A stretch of DNA of 64,000 nt. Source: Bradyrhizobium aeschynomenes. GTDB taxonomy: Bacteria; Pseudomonadota; Alphaproteobacteria; Rhizobiales; Xanthobacteraceae. Below are positions 20,004 through 31,190 of the stretch, piece after piece (position 1 is the stretch's first letter; every line of letters starts with the position of its first letter). Location: contig NZ_JABFDM010000004.1 in NCBI RefSeq assembly GCF_013178945.1, positions 62,001 through 126,000 of the forward strand, given 5' to 3'. The notes under the pieces were generated by a model, which was not told the origin of the DNA, did no database searches, and saw nothing but the letters and a program-made list of their open reading frames with translations. The translations under genes and the position numbers were made by a program.

Positions 20004-20524
20004 GAGGAAGCTGCCTCGTTTCACAAACCAGTTCGACGGCCGTGATCGTCCCCGCGGTGGCCGTCCTCGGATGGGTGCCTTGTAGCGGGTTTACCGCGGC
20101 CGCAACAGGTCGATGGGTGCGACCAGAAGTTCCGCCGGCGGGGACGCGTTGAGGTCCATGGCGACGGAGCATTATGGCTTCGCTAAGCATGATCGAGGTT
20201 GCCAGCCGTACCCGAATGAGGGCGACTTTGCGGCCTGAGGGAGCGCTGATGGCGGGTCGGTCGCAGTCACGGCGCCGGCCATCTGGCCGCACCGCGCGCG
20301 ACGCCGGCCGGAGTACTCCGACTCCCATTGCGGCTTTCACGGAGCGCCGAAAATTCCGCGGCTTTTCCGCGCTCGCGGGTCTCCTCCGGTCCTTGCGGGT
20401 GCCTCCCCCCCTCCTATATGACGCTCATCGTCGCAATATCGCGAGCATTTGATCTGAGGGGGTTTTGGATGGGGGCGCCGTCAGGGCCCCACCCAACCTG
20501 CCGCAAAAAGAAGGATATGAGACC
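20004..20524. other. Long intergenic region upstream of dnaK
   Basis: About 520 bases without a convincing gene. It holds the probable heat-shock promoter of dnaK (20392-20419) and a transcribed leader of about 100 bases before the dnaK start. Nothing else was recognised in 20025-20390; short open frames there lack coding character. Confidence 0.5.
20392..20419 (+). promoter_or_regulatory. Probable RpoH (sigma-32) heat-shock promoter of dnaK
   Basis: CTTG at 20392-20395 and CCTATAT at 20413-20419 are separated by 17 bases. This matches the alphaproteobacterial RpoH consensus (CTTG, 17-18 bases, CYTATNT). It lies about 105 bases before the dnaK ATG. The match is by eye; the transcription start is inferred. 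Confidence 0.7.
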
Positions 20525-22420
<1,896 letters not shown>

Positions 22421-22442
22421 GCGACGGTAGAGGCTGACAGCC

Positions 22443-22497
22443 ATGACCCCCATGCCAAAGAGCGCCGTGAGCGTCTCGTTGGATGGGGGTCATTTTC
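22443..22497 (+). terminator. dnaK-dnaJ intergenic hairpin, possible attenuating terminator
   Basis: ATGACCCCCAT (22443-22453) pairs perfectly with ATGGGGGTCAT (22483-22493), an 11-bp stem with a 29-base loop, followed by TTTCATT. It starts 23 bases after the dnaK stop. Such a structure could reduce read-through into dnaJ or stabilise the dnaK mRNA end. Confidence 0.6.
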
Positions 22498-22562
22498 ATT
22501 GAACTGGCGCGCGGATGCGCGCGAGCCGTTCAGGTCTGACGAAGTTCGGGCGGGTTTGATTG

Positions 22563-23693
22563 ATGTCCACCAAGCGCTGCTATTACGAGACCCTGGAAGT
22601 CGAACGCGACGCCGACGAGACCAAGCTGAAGTCGGCCTTCCGCAAGCTGGCCATGAAATGGCACCCCGACAAGAATCCGGGCGATGCCTCCAGCGAGGTG
22701 AAGTTCAAGGAGATCAACGAGGCCTATGAGGTGCTGCGCGACGCCGACAAGCGCGCCGCCTATGACCGCTATGGCCACGCCGCGTTCGAGCAGGGCGCGG
22801 GCGGCGGTCCGCATGGCTTCGGCGCCGGCTTCGCGTCGTCGTTCTCCGACATCTTCGAGGACCTGTTCGGCATGGCCGGACAGCGTCGCGGCGGCACCGG
22901 CCGCGAGCGCGGTGCCGACCTGCGCTACAATATGGAGATCACGCTGGAGGAGGCCTTCCTCGGCAAGACCGCGCAGATCGAGATTCCGGTCTCGGTGACC
23001 TGCGAGTCCTGCTCCGGTACCGGTGCCAAGGCCGGCACCAAGCCGAAGACCTGCGCGATGTGCGGCGGCGCCGGCCGCGTCCGCCAGGCGCAGGGCTTCT
23101 TCACCCTGGAGCGGACTTGTCCGGGGTGCCACGGCCGCGGCCAGATGATCGAGGATCCCTGCCCGTCGTGCTCCGGCTCCGGCCGCGTCACGCGCGACCG
23201 TACGCTGTCGGTCAATATTCCCCAGGGCGTCGAGGACGGCACCCGCATCCGTCTCGCCGGCGAGGGCGAGGCGGGCCTGCGCGGCGGACCGCCCGGCGAC
23301 CTCTACATCTTCCTGTCGCTGTCTCAGCACGAGTTCTTCCAGCGCGACGGTGCGGACCTGCATTGCCGCGTGCCGATCTCGATGGTGACGGCAGCGCTGG
23401 GCGGCGAGTTCGAGGTGCCGACCATCGACAACGGCAAGACCAAGGTGAAGATTCCCGCCGGCGCCCAGTCGGGCCGCCGCTTCCGGATCGCCGCCAAGGG
23501 CATGCCGGTGCTCCGCTCGCGCCAGACCGGCGACATGTATGTCCAGGTCGTCGTGGAGACGCCGCAGAACCTCACGAAGAAGCAGCAGGAGCTGCTGGCC
23601 GAGTTCGAGAAGCTGTCGTCCGGTGCCACCCAGCCGGAGGCCGCCGGCTTCTTTACCAAGGTCAAGGATTTCTTCGGCAAGGCGGCGAGCTGA
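22563..23693 (+). CDS. dnaJ: Chaperone protein DnaJ
   Basis: 376 residues. J domain with the HPD motif ([10 protein letters not shown]), a Gly/Phe-rich linker ([22 protein letters not shown]), four CxxCxGxG zinc-binding repeats ([32 protein letters not shown]) and the C-terminal substrate-binding domain. It is the co-chaperone that delivers clients to DnaK. The ATG at 22563 is used; a TTG codon immediately before it is not needed. No separate promoter is evident. Confidence 0.98.
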   Translation: MSTKRCYYETLEVERDADETKLKSAFRKLAMKWHPDKNPGDASSEVKFKEINEAYEVLRDADKRAAYDRYGHAAFEQGAGGGPHGFGAGFASSFSDIFEDLFGMAGQRRGGTGRERGADLRYNMEITLEEAFLGKTAQIEIPVSVTCESCSGTGAKAGTKPKTCAMCGGAGRVRQAQGFFTLERTCPGCHGRGQMIEDPCPSCSGSGRVTRDRTLSVNIPQGVEDGTRIRLAGEGEAGLRGGPPGDLYIFLSLSQHEFFQRDGADLHCRVPISMVTAALGGEFEVPTIDNGKTKVKIPAGAQSGRRFRIAAKGMPVLRSRQTGDMYVQVVVETPQNLTKKQQELLAEFEKLSSGATQPEAAGFFTKVKDFFGKAAS

Positions 23694-23921
23694 GCCTTAG
23701 CGCGGCGGTCGGCCGGGATGTTGCCGAATGATCTCAGTTGCGGGATTTCACGGCCGTCTGCTGCTCTGCACAGCAAAAAAGACCAGATGCATCTGCCAGA
23801 CTGCGGACCCAGCAGCCTTAATCGTGAGTTACGGTTCGGCTTGACCGCCCCGCCTGCGACCTATACGTCTTTGTGACTCTTTTCTGACATCGCCGTGAAA
23901 ACGGTCCCGTCTGGTACTGAG

Positions 23922-24524
23922 ATGCCCCTGCAAACGTCCGTGCGTGCGTCGAAAAAGCCTCTCCGTCTGGACGACGAAGTGCGCTTCCTCCGCTCATGGA
24001 TCGAGAAGCCGCTGCACATGGGCGCCGTCATGCCGTCGGGACGGCTGCTGGCCCGGACCATGGCGCAGTATGTCGATCCTCATGGCACCGGTCCGGTCAT
24101 CGAGCTCGGGCCCGGTACGGGTGCGATTACGGCCGCGCTGGTCGAGCGCGGCATTGACCAGAAGCGGCTCGTCCTCGTCGAATACAATCCGAGTTTCTGC
24201 GCGCTGCTGCGCGACCGCTACCCGCAGGCCAAGGTGGTGCAGGGTGACGCCTACCGTCTCCGCGACACGCTGTGGAACGTGCTGGGCGCGCCGGCCTCCG
24301 CCGTCGTCTCCGGCCTGCCGCTGGTGACCAAGCCGATGCTGACACGCATGAAGCTGGTCCGCGATGCGTTCGCGGCGATGTCGCCCAACGCGCCATTCGT
24401 GCAGTTCACCTATTCCGTCGTGCCGCCGATTCCGAAATCGCTGCCGGGCGTCACCACCCAGGCGTCCGAGCGCATCTGGATGAACCTTCCGCCGGCGCGC
24501 GTCTGGGTGTATCGCAAGCCCTGA
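23922..24524 (+). CDS. pmtA: Phospholipid N-methyltransferase PmtA-like
   Basis: 200 residues from the ATG at 23922 (a GTG at 23895 is the alternative). The N-terminal segment LRSWIEKPLHMGAVMPSG resembles membrane-binding regions of rhizobial PmtA; SAM motif I is VIELGPGTGAITAAL, and VVSGLPLV plus QFTYSVVPPIP complete the pattern. Rhizobial PmtA methylates phosphatidylethanolamine stepwise to phosphatidylcholine. I recall that in Bradyrhizobium japonicum pmtA lies next to dnaKJ, which the position here agrees with. Substrate step (first or later methylations) cannot be told. Confidence 0.85.
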   Translation: MPLQTSVRASKKPLRLDDEVRFLRSWIEKPLHMGAVMPSGRLLARTMAQYVDPHGTGPVIELGPGTGAITAALVERGIDQKRLVLVEYNPSFCALLRDRYPQAKVVQGDAYRLRDTLWNVLGAPASAVVSGLPLVTKPMLTRMKLVRDAFAAMSPNAPFVQFTYSVVPPIPKSLPGVTTQASERIWMNLPPARVWVYRKP

Positions 24525-24569
24525 CCGGCAGCCGCGGCTCGTCGCGGCGGGTCGCTTCCCGGCCGTACG

Positions 24570-25148
24570 ATGTCCGCGCTGAAAATCCTCGTCATTCCCG
24601 GATCGACCCGCGCCGGCTCGCACAATGCGAGGCTGGCCGCTGCCGCTGCCTATCGCTTCGTGCAGGCGGACGCCGACGTCACCCGCATCTCGCTGACCGA
24701 CTTTCCGCTGCCGATCTACGAGGCCGATCTCGAGGCCGGATCCGGCGTGCCGCGCGCGGCCATCGATCTGAAACGGATGATCGACGCGCATGATGGCGTG
24801 CTGCTGGTGACGCCCGAATATAACGGCTCGGTGCCGCCGCTGCTCAGCAACGCCATCGCCTGGCTGTCGCGCGTCGACGAGCCGCCGGACGGCCGTGGCG
24901 CCGTGTTTCGCAACCGGCCCTTTGCGATCGCCGCGGCGTCCGAGAACCGCTTCGGTGGCGCCCGTGCACTCTCGGCCCTGCGGCTGATGCTGACGGCCTG
25001 CAACGCCACGGTGATCCCGAACCAGCTCGCGCTGGCCTTCGCCGACAACGCCTACAACGACATGGATCGGCTCAGGCTGCCGGCCGACGTCGACGCGCTC
25101 GATGCGCTGGTGCGGCAGCTGATCGAAACAGCGCAACAGACCACGTGA
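24570..25148 (+). CDS. NADPH-dependent FMN reductase
   Basis: 192 residues, flavodoxin-like. The FMN phosphate loop is PGSTRAGSHNARLA, and the second flavin-contact motif is LLVTPEYNGSVPPLLSNAI, both typical of the NADPH-dependent FMN/quinone/chromate reductase family. It probably reduces quinones or free flavin in the cytoplasm. It precedes pyrF by six bases and is likely co-transcribed with pyrF and following genes. Confidence 0.9.
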   Translation: MSALKILVIPGSTRAGSHNARLAAAAAYRFVQADADVTRISLTDFPLPIYEADLEAGSGVPRAAIDLKRMIDAHDGVLLVTPEYNGSVPPLLSNAIAWLSRVDEPPDGRGAVFRNRPFAIAAASENRFGGARALSALRLMLTACNATVIPNQLALAFADNAYNDMDRLRLPADVDALDALVRQLIETAQQTT

Positions 25149-25154
25149 GGTGAC

Positions 25155-25886
25155 ATGCCGACCGAGATTGCTCCACGCGACCGCCTGATCGTGGCGCTCG
25201 ACCTGCCCGGCGTGGCTGATGCCGAAGCCATGATCACGAGGCTCGGCGATCGCGTGACGTTCTACAAGATCGGCATGGAGCTGACCTATGCCGGCGGCCT
25301 CGGCCTCGCCGAGCGCCTCGCGGCTGATGGCAAGCACGTGTTCATGGACCTCAAGCTGCACGACATCCCGACCACGGTGGAGCGCGCGACCCGGCAGATC
25401 GCAAAGCTCGGCGCCCGCTTCCTCACCGTGCACGGCTTTTCGCAGAGCATGAAAGCCGCGCTCGCCGGCGCCGACGGCTCCAGCCTCGAGCTGCTCGCCG
25501 TCACCGTCATGACCTCCTACGACGATGCCGACCTCGCCGCCGCCGGCTATGCCATGGGCGTCAAGGAACTCGTCGCCAAGCGCGCCGTGCAGGCGAAGGA
25601 GATCGGCATCCATGGCCTGATCCTGTCGCCGGAGGAGACCCAGCTGGTGCGCCCGCTGGTCGGCCCTGACATGCAGCTGGTGACCCCGGGGATCCGCCCC
25701 GCAGGCTCGGACGTTGGCGACCAGAAGCGGATCATGACGCCGGCGCTCGCGATCGCCGGCGGCGCCGACCGCCTCGTCGTCGGCCGTCCCGTCACCGGTG
25801 CCGCCGATCCCGCTGCCGCTGCGGAGGCCATCGTCGCCGACATCGCCAGCGCCGTCGCGCTGGTCGGCAAGACCAATCGCTCGTAA
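25155..25886 (+). CDS. pyrF: Orotidine 5'-phosphate decarboxylase
   Basis: 243 residues with the active-site motif [16 protein letters not shown] (Asp-x-Lys-x-x-Asp type), LIVALDLPG at the N-terminus, and the phosphate-binding LVTPGIRP and [10 protein letters not shown] near the C-terminus. It makes UMP in the last step of pyrimidine synthesis. GAGG precedes the ATG. Its operon position between an FMN reductase and a DUF1330 gene is typical of Bradyrhizobium relatives. Confidence 0.97.
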   Translation: MPTEIAPRDRLIVALDLPGVADAEAMITRLGDRVTFYKIGMELTYAGGLGLAERLAADGKHVFMDLKLHDIPTTVERATRQIAKLGARFLTVHGFSQSMKAALAGADGSSLELLAVTVMTSYDDADLAAAGYAMGVKELVAKRAVQAKEIGIHGLILSPEETQLVRPLVGPDMQLVTPGIRPAGSDVGDQKRIMTPALAIAGGADRLVVGRPVTGAADPAAAAEAIVADIASAVALVGKTNRS

Positions 25887-25919
25887 GCAGAAACGCCCAA
25901 CAACAAGGAGACCCCAGGG

Positions 25920-26222
25920 ATGCCCAAGGCCTATTGGATCGCCCGCATCGACGTGCACAACATGGACGGCTACAAGGAGTACGTCGCGCAGAACGGCGCG
26001 GTGTTCCATCAGTACGGCGCCAAGTTCCTGGTCCGCGGCGGTCAGTACGAGACCCGCGAAGGCACCTCGCGCTCGCGCAACGTCGTGATCGAGTTCAAGG
26101 ACTACGCCACCGCGCTCGCGTGCTACAATTCCCCGGAATACCAGCGCCTGGTCGCGATGCGCGCGCCGCATTCGCAAGGCGATCTGGTGATCATCGAGGG
26201 CTATGACGGCCCGCAGCCCTGA
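25920..26222 (+). CDS. DUF1330 protein
   Basis: 100 residues of the DUF1330 ferredoxin-like dimeric fold: KAYWIARIDVHNMDGYKEY, FLVRGGQYE, VVIEFKDYATALACYNSPEYQ. The family's biochemical role is unsettled. AAGGAG eight bases upstream of the ATG is a strong ribosome site. It lies between pyrF and dapB in the same direction. Confidence 0.9.
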   Translation: MPKAYWIARIDVHNMDGYKEYVAQNGAVFHQYGAKFLVRGGQYETREGTSRSRNVVIEFKDYATALACYNSPEYQRLVAMRAPHSQGDLVIIEGYDGPQP

Positions 26223-26303
26223 GCTGCGCCCGCGCAGCGGCAGCCTCGGTTGCCGCGGCCAACGGCCCCGGCTATAGCCCCTGACGGGGCGGAGGAACGC
26301 GAG

Positions 26304-27122
26304 ATGTCGAAGATGCGCTTGATCGTTGCAGGAGCCGGCGGCCGCATGGGCCGGGCCCTGGTGCGTGCGATCGCCGACAGCGACGGCGCCGTGCTCGCCG
26401 GCGCGCTGGAGGCGCCGACCTCGGACTTGATCGGCAAGGACGCCGGCGTGCTCGCCGGCCTGCCGGCCAACGGAATCAAGCTTTCGGCCGATCTCTGGGC
26501 GATGTCGGCGGACGCCGACGGCATCCTCGATTTCACCGTGCCGGCCGCGACCATCGCCAATGTCGCCATCGCCGCCGAGCGCGGCCTCGTCCACGTCGTC
26601 GGCACCACCGGCCTGTCGTCGTCCGACGACGCCGTCATCAAGAGCGTCACCAAGCGCGCCATCGTCGTGCAGTCCGGCAACATGAGCCTCGGCGTCAATC
26701 TGCTGGCGGCCCTCGTCAGGCAGGTGGCGAAGTCGCTCGACACCGGCTTCGACATCGAGATCCTCGAGATGCACCACAAGCACAAGGTCGACGCGCCCTC
26801 CGGCACTGCGCTGATGCTGGGCCGCGCCGCCGCCGACGGCCGCGGCATCTCGCTGGAGGATCACTCCGCGCGCGGCCGCGACGGCATCACCGGCGCGCGC
26901 CGCTCTGGCGACATCGGCTTCGCCTCGCTGCGCGGCGGCACCGCGGCCGGCGATCACAGCGTCATCTTCGCCGGTCCGTCCGAGCGCCTCGTGCTGTCGC
27001 ACCAGGCCGAGGACCGCATGATCTTCGCCCATGGCGCGCTGAAGGCGGCGCTGTGGGCGCATGGCAAGCCGCCGGGCTACTACACGATGGACGACGTGCT
27101 CGGCCTCAAGGATCTTTTCTAG
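26304..27122 (+). CDS. dapB: 4-hydroxy-tetrahydrodipicolinate reductase
   Basis: 272 residues. NAD(P)-binding loop [15 protein letters not shown] at the N-terminus, VVGTTGLS, and the family signature [19 protein letters not shown] with the catalytic His-His-Lys region. It makes tetrahydrodipicolinate for lysine and meso-diaminopimelate. The ATG at 26304 follows GGAGG; the frame's earlier opening at 26250 is not used. Confidence 0.97.
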   Translation: MSKMRLIVAGAGGRMGRALVRAIADSDGAVLAGALEAPTSDLIGKDAGVLAGLPANGIKLSADLWAMSADADGILDFTVPAATIANVAIAAERGLVHVVGTTGLSSSDDAVIKSVTKRAIVVQSGNMSLGVNLLAALVRQVAKSLDTGFDIEILEMHHKHKVDAPSGTALMLGRAAADGRGISLEDHSARGRDGITGARRSGDIGFASLRGGTAAGDHSVIFAGPSERLVLSHQAEDRMIFAHGALKAALWAHGKPPGYYTMDDVLGLKDLF

Positions 27123-27146
27123 TTCAACGTCGATGGAAGCGAACTG

Positions 27147-27770
27147 ATGAGCGAACGTCTCCTGGTGCTGGTGCGCCACGGCCAGAGCGAGTGGAATCTG
27201 AAGAACCTGTTCACCGGCTGGAAGGATCCCGACCTCACCGAGCAGGGTGTCAGCGAGGCGAAGGACGCCGGCCGCAAGCTCAAGGCGCAAGGCCTGACCT
27301 TCGACGTCGCCTTCACCTCCGAGCTGACCCGCGCCCAGCACACCTTGAAGCTGATCCTCGACGAGCTCGGCCAGCCCGGCCTGCCGACGTCGAAGAACCT
27401 CGCGCTCAACGAGCGCGACTATGGCGACCTCTCCGGCCTCAACAAGGACGACGCCCGCGCCAAATGGGGCGAGGAGCAGGTCCACGTCTGGCGCCGCTCC
27501 TACGACGTCCCCCCGCCCGGCGGCGAAAGCCTCAAGGACACCCTCGCCCGCGCGCTGCCCTACTACGTCCAGGAGATCCTCCCCGGCGTCCTCCGCGGCC
27601 AGCGCACGTTGGTGGCGGCCCACGGCAACTCGCTCCGCGCCTTGATCATGGTGCTGGAGAAGCTGACCCCGGAAGGCATCCTGAAGCGCGAACTCGCCAC
27701 CGGCGTGCCGATCATCTACCGCCTGAAGGCGGATTCGACGGTGGAGTCCAAGCTGGACCTGGCGGGCTGA
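27147..27770 (+). CDS. gpmA: 2,3-bisphosphoglycerate-dependent phosphoglycerate mutase
   Basis: 207 residues. The catalytic [18 protein letters not shown] motif, [20 protein letters not shown], and [12 protein letters not shown] give both phosphate-binding histidines. It interconverts 3- and 2-phosphoglycerate. It is about 40 residues shorter than the E. coli enzyme, as usual for alphaproteobacterial GpmA. It follows dapB by 24 bases and closes the operon. Confidence 0.95.
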   Translation: MSERLLVLVRHGQSEWNLKNLFTGWKDPDLTEQGVSEAKDAGRKLKAQGLTFDVAFTSELTRAQHTLKLILDELGQPGLPTSKNLALNERDYGDLSGLNKDDARAKWGEEQVHVWRRSYDVPPPGGESLKDTLARALPYYVQEILPGVLRGQRTLVAAHGNSLRALIMVLEKLTPEGILKRELATGVPIIYRLKADSTVESKLDLAG

Positions 27771-27806
27771 TCGACCGGATCGCACCACGCGAACTCATCA
27801 GCTAGC

Positions 27807-27898
27807 CCGTCATGCCCGGGCTTGACCCGGGCATCCATCCCCTTCGCCAGACTCTCTCCAAGATGATGGATGGCCGGGTCAGGTCCGGCCATGACGGT
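27807..27898. repeat. Palindromic intergenic repeat (class B, short form)
   Basis: A left part with GTCATGCCCGGGCTTGAC and a right part with GGTCAGGTCCGGCCATGAC form an imperfect palindrome, each arm containing its own small hairpin (for example ATGCCCGGG pairing with CCCGGGCAT at 27812-27834). It starts 36 bases after gpmA and may act as its terminator. Related longer copies are at 32798-33013 and 62689-62929. Confidence 0.7.
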
Positions 27899-28043
27899 CC
27901 GAATAACGCAACGACGACCGAGCCCTGAGATCGCGCAGCTTGCTAACGTGCGTCTCTCCGCGCTCCGCATCATGCGGCCGCGATTCGCCGTCTCCCCGAT
28001 TCACATCTCAAACAGCCCCGCCCACGGCTCCACGATCTCGCGG

Positions 28044-28451
28044 CGCTTCCGCCCGAGTCGTGCTTGCACCATGTCCCTCCGAAACATCGAGAGGGCGCAG
28101 GGAATGCCGGATGCTGGCCGCACCCATGGCCCGCCTGCAGAAATAAAAGCAGGCGGCAGTCACCACAGGTTCAGCCGAGAACAACCGGCATTCCCTGCGC
28201 GATGGTCTTCACGCTTATACGCAGTCTCCCTGGTGCGCCGGGCTTGTTGGCCACCATGCGCGACAATGCTTGCGCATTGCGCGGGACACCAGCATCGGGG
28301 TGTCAGGACGCTGCGACTTCACGTCCACGGTCCCACCGTTCGTCGGCGCGCCCGAAGATACGCCGCGGCAGACCCCGGCCACCGCTCTCCGCCCCGCGTG
28401 TCGTGACGATCGCGCGCGACGCCCCTGTCGTTGAGGCGGGATGCGGAGATA
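28044..28451 (+). repeat. Structured dispersed element, copy 1 (class E)
   Basis: About 400 bases similar to 57328-57741. Outer helix: 28095-28110 pairs perfectly with 28185-28200 (16 bp). Inner hairpin: 28131-28138 with 28149-28156 (8 bp, A-rich 10-base loop). Third hairpin: GACACC 28285-28290 with GGTGTC 28299-28304 around loop AGCATCGG. Comparison with copy 2 shows paired compensatory changes in all three. The short open frames across it (for example 28064-28474) are unlikely to be genes. The rest of the 27899-28574 gap shows nothing else recognisable. Confidence 0.8.
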
Positions 28452-28574
28452 AGATCATGACTTCAGAAAAATAGCAAGGAAATTATTTTTATCGGAAGTT
28501 TTGGCGTCGCGCCGGCGCCTCTAAGGGAAGGATGAACGCGCGATCCCGTACTGCAAAATCAGAGCACGCGTACC

Positions 28575-29486
28575 TCAAGGCGCGAGAAAATAGACCGGCT
28601 CGAGGCGCAGTTTCGATCTCTTCGCTTCCGGGATTTTGCCGTAGTGCTGTTGCCAGAGCATCAGGAACCGATCGAGATCAACCAGCTCGATATGAACGGC
28701 GCCTATGCCGGCTTCGCGGCGTGCTTCTCGGGTAAAGCCGCCCGACGAGACGAACAGCCCGATCTCGCGGTCACCGCGCATGATCCCTCTGAGGGCCGCT
28801 ACATCCTCCCGCGAGGCCGCTTGGTCTCGGTGCTTCACTTGAACCCGAATGTGCGGAGTCTGTGCTCCCAGCGGATCTGTATAGGCCAGGATGTCGGTCC
28901 CGCCGTCCGCTCCAGGCTTGGACACGGAACTGGTCGCATAGCCCATGCCTTCGAGCAGGGCGGCTACGAGATCCTGAAATTCGTAGCCGGAGAGCGTGTC
29001 GAGATACTCGTCGATCTCAGCCCGCGCCTTTTCCTTCGCATCCTCGAAGAGAACTGACGTTTCCGAAAGGGGCGGCGGTTCCTCGACGGTGGCGACGGTC
29101 TCAGCCCCCGGCTTCGCCCTTGGCTGTCCCCACCGCCATTCTCGATAGCGAGATCTCATCAAGCGTTTCAATTCGTCGTCTGGCAATTCGGCGGCCTTCA
29201 GGCCTTCCTCGGTCACTAGCCATTGCCCGTCCGACTTCGCGAGCAGCCCTGCCTTGCTGGCCGCGACCGAATGGAAATGGAGCAAGGCGCGCCAACGCGG
29301 CAGGCCGGACCCTTTCAGGATCTCCTTGTCGAAGGCATCAAGCGGTAGTTTGGCTTCGATCTCGGCATAGAGATCGCGTGGCCGCTTGCCCTCGGGATGT
29401 GATTTCAGAAGCCCCAGAACGAACTTGATCAACGTGACGCCACGATCGACGGCCTTGACCTGGCTCATGGCTTCCTTCCTCGACAA
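28575..29486 (-). CDS. Mrr-type restriction endonuclease
   Basis: 303 residues. The N-terminal half is a helical winged-helix region (GLPRWRALLHFHSVAASKAGLL; WLVTEEGLKAA) as in Mrr N-terminal domains. The C-terminal half is the Mrr catalytic PD-(D/E)xK domain: LSGYEFQDLVAALLEGMGY, GADGGTDILAY and IRVQVKHR, giving the Asp and Gln-x-Lys residues. Such proteins cut modified DNA (type IV restriction) or act in stress. No methyltransferase is adjacent. A 72-residue gene lies just upstream on the same strand and may be co-transcribed. Confidence 0.9.
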   Translation of the reverse strand: MSRKEAMSQVKAVDRGVTLIKFVLGLLKSHPEGKRPRDLYAEIEAKLPLDAFDKEILKGSGLPRWRALLHFHSVAASKAGLLAKSDGQWLVTEEGLKAAELPDDELKRLMRSRYREWRWGQPRAKPGAETVATVEEPPPLSETSVLFEDAKEKARAEIDEYLDTLSGYEFQDLVAALLEGMGYATSSVSKPGADGGTDILAYTDPLGAQTPHIRVQVKHRDQAASREDVAALRGIMRGDREIGLFVSSGGFTREARREAGIGAVHIELVDLDRFLMLWQQHYGKIPEAKRSKLRLEPVYFLAP

Positions 29487-29513
29487 ACGAGCCGATCAAC
29501 CTAACGCCCTTCT

Positions 29514-29732
29514 TCAGGAACTCTGCTTGGCGATATCAGGCAGCTTCTTGTCCAACGCTTCCCACGACAGAAAATGATGGTTCTTGGTGCTTTTGCCCGG
29601 ATACCAGCGGAGGCCTCCCTTGCTGACAACCAGGCGGCCGATTTGCCCGTTCCCATTGGTGGCTCGAAACGTAATCGGCTTCTGTTCCTTGCGAAGCTCA
29701 TGGTCTGACGTCTGAAATGTTACCTTCGCCAA
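29514..29732 (-). CDS. Small protein of unknown function (TTG start)
   Basis: 72 residues starting at a TTG six bases after a near-perfect GGAGGG; the frame also opens at 29771, but that start has no ribosome site. The protein reads AKVTFQTSDHELRKEQ, ITFRATNGNGQIGRLVVSKGGLRWYPG and FLSWEALDKKLPD in parts, suggesting a small beta-rich domain with conserved Trp-Tyr. It is of a type I associate with uncharacterised rhizobial proteins. It precedes the Mrr gene by 27 bases on the same strand, so a functional link is possible. Confidence 0.65.
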   Translation of the reverse strand: MAKVTFQTSDHELRKEQKPITFRATNGNGQIGRLVVSKGGLRWYPGKSTKNHHFLSWEALDKKLPDIAKQSS

Positions 29733-30021
29733 GACATTCCCTCCGGCAAAAATTTTACTCTGGGAAATCACCTATTAGTCCGACCACTCAACCCGATTTG
29801 TAGCCGATACGCAACCTAAAGCTGATGTGCTTGCCAACATCGCCGGCAAACCGCCCTTCCTCGGTAAGGAATTTGCCGGCCAAAGGCGCGGTGAAATTTC
29901 GTCTGCCGCGAGGTTGATAGTAGGAGCGACGAAATGGGCTTGTAAGTTCGCGGCTAGTGCAGTGCCGACCGCTCTCGATCAGCGCCGTGTCTTCGGCTGA
30001 TCGCAACACGTGCACTCCCGC

Positions 30022-30921
30022 CTACCCGATCCCCACCTGCCCAGCCTCCCACCCGATCATCGCTTGCTTCCGCGTCAGCCCCCAATGATACCCCGTCAGC
30101 GCCCCCGTCTTGCCCAGCGCACGATGGCAGGGCACGACGAACGAGATCGGGTTCTTCCCCACCGCCGCGCCCACCGCGCGAGAGGCCTTTGGCGACTCCA
30201 GCCTTGTCGCGATGTCCGAGTAGCAGACGGCGCGGCCCATGGGGATTTTCAGCAGGGTTTCCCAGACGCGGACTTCGAAGTCGGTGCCGATCAGGACGAC
30301 GCGGAGCGGCTGGTCCGGGCGCCACATACCCTTGTCGAAGATGCGCTGCGCCAGGCCGGCGGTGCCGGGGACGTCCTCGATATAATCAGCGCGGGGCCAG
30401 CGGCTCTTCATGTCGGCGAGGGCGGAGGCCTCCTCGCCGGGGTCGGCGAAGGCGAGGCCGGCGAGGCCGCGCGGGGTCGCCATGACCAGCGCCATGCCGA
30501 ACGGGCAGGGGTGGAAGCCGTAGCGCAAGGTGGTGCCGGCGCCGCCGGTCTTCCATTCGCCGGGCGACATCGCCTCGTGGGTGACGAACAGATCGTGCAG
30601 GCGGCCGGGGCCCGACAGGCCGGAGTCGAGCGCGGCGTCGAGCACGCTGGCCGAGCCTTTCAGCAGGCCCTTGGCGTGGTCGAGCGTCAGCGCCTGCATG
30701 AACGCCTTCGGCGTCAGCCCGGCCCAGCGCCGGAACAGATGGTGCAGCTCGTCCGGCGTCAGGCTGGCGGCGTCGGCCATGTCCTCGATGGTCGGCTGCC
30801 GCCGCCAGTGCTCGGAGATGAACGCGATCGCGCGGCGCACCGCGTCGTAGTCGCGCAGCGCGGCGGATTGTTGCGGGCCCGGCTTGGCCAGGGCGGAATC
30901 GTGAATGGCGAGGGTCATCAT
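30022..30921 (-). CDS. Ada-like fusion: AraC-type HTH plus methylguanine-DNA methyltransferase
   Basis: 299 residues. Residues about 25-110 are an AraC helix-turn-helix pair (FISEHWRRQPTIEDMADAASL; RLHDLFVTHEAMSPGEW). Residues about 125-299 are an O6-alkylguanine-DNA alkyltransferase ending in the active-site Cys motif FVVPCHRALGKTGALTGYHWG. The N-terminal Ada zinc/phosphotriester domain (Cys-rich) is missing, so it may repair and regulate but cannot sense phosphotriesters like E. coli Ada. The arrangement is common in alphaproteobacteria. Confidence 0.92.
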   Translation of the reverse strand: MMTLAIHDSALAKPGPQQSAALRDYDAVRRAIAFISEHWRRQPTIEDMADAASLTPDELHHLFRRWAGLTPKAFMQALTLDHAKGLLKGSASVLDAALDSGLSGPGRLHDLFVTHEAMSPGEWKTGGAGTTLRYGFHPCPFGMALVMATPRGLAGLAFADPGEEASALADMKSRWPRADYIEDVPGTAGLAQRIFDKGMWRPDQPLRVVLIGTDFEVRVWETLLKIPMGRAVCYSDIATRLESPKASRAVGAAVGKNPISFVVPCHRALGKTGALTGYHWGLTRKQAMIGWEAGQVGIG

Positions 30922-31036
30922 GGGTCCGGATGTAGGGCCGCCGGGGAGGGCACTCCACCCGATTTCTGATCGGAGGGCTAGGGGTGGATGTGAGAGGCCT
31001 TTTCCTCGACCCGTGCCCTTCCTTGGTTTGCTCCGT

Positions 31037-31190
31037 CATTCCGGGGCATTCGCGCGCAAGCGCGAGTGAGCCCGGAATCCATACCCACAGGACGACGTGT
31101 GAGGCGAGATGCCCATGACCGGCGTGCCCCACACGACGTCCTGTGGGTATGGGTTCCGGGCTCGCGCTCTGCGCGCCCCGGAACGACAGC
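31037..31190. repeat. Long imperfect palindrome
   Basis: The left arm (31037-31103) runs from GTCATTCCGGGGC to ACGACGTGTG and the right arm (31132-31190) from CACACGACGTCCTGTGGGTA to CCCCGGAACGAC, pairing over most of about 60 bases. It is of the kind frequent between genes in Bradyrhizobium. A further G+C-rich hairpin-like stretch lies at 31265-31340. The remaining parts of 30922-31376 hold no gene. Confidence 0.75.

Noticed and set aside
23994-27788. Open frame of 1264 codons on the minus strand across pmtA-gpmA
   Set aside because: It is antisense to six well-supported genes, has His/Arg/Ala-biased composition expected from G+C-rich shadow frames, and no family motifs.
27800-28460. Possible CRISPR array from repeated palindromes
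   Set aside because: Repeats are not evenly spaced, there are no unique spacers of constant length and no cas genes.
28064-28474. Short open frame inside structured element copy 1
   Set aside because: The two copies conserve pairing, not a reading frame; in copy 2 the matching frame is broken.
29788-30015. 75-codon minus-strand frame between the small TTG-start gene and the Ada-like gene
   Set aside because: No ribosome site, no recognisable motif, and composition like random translation.
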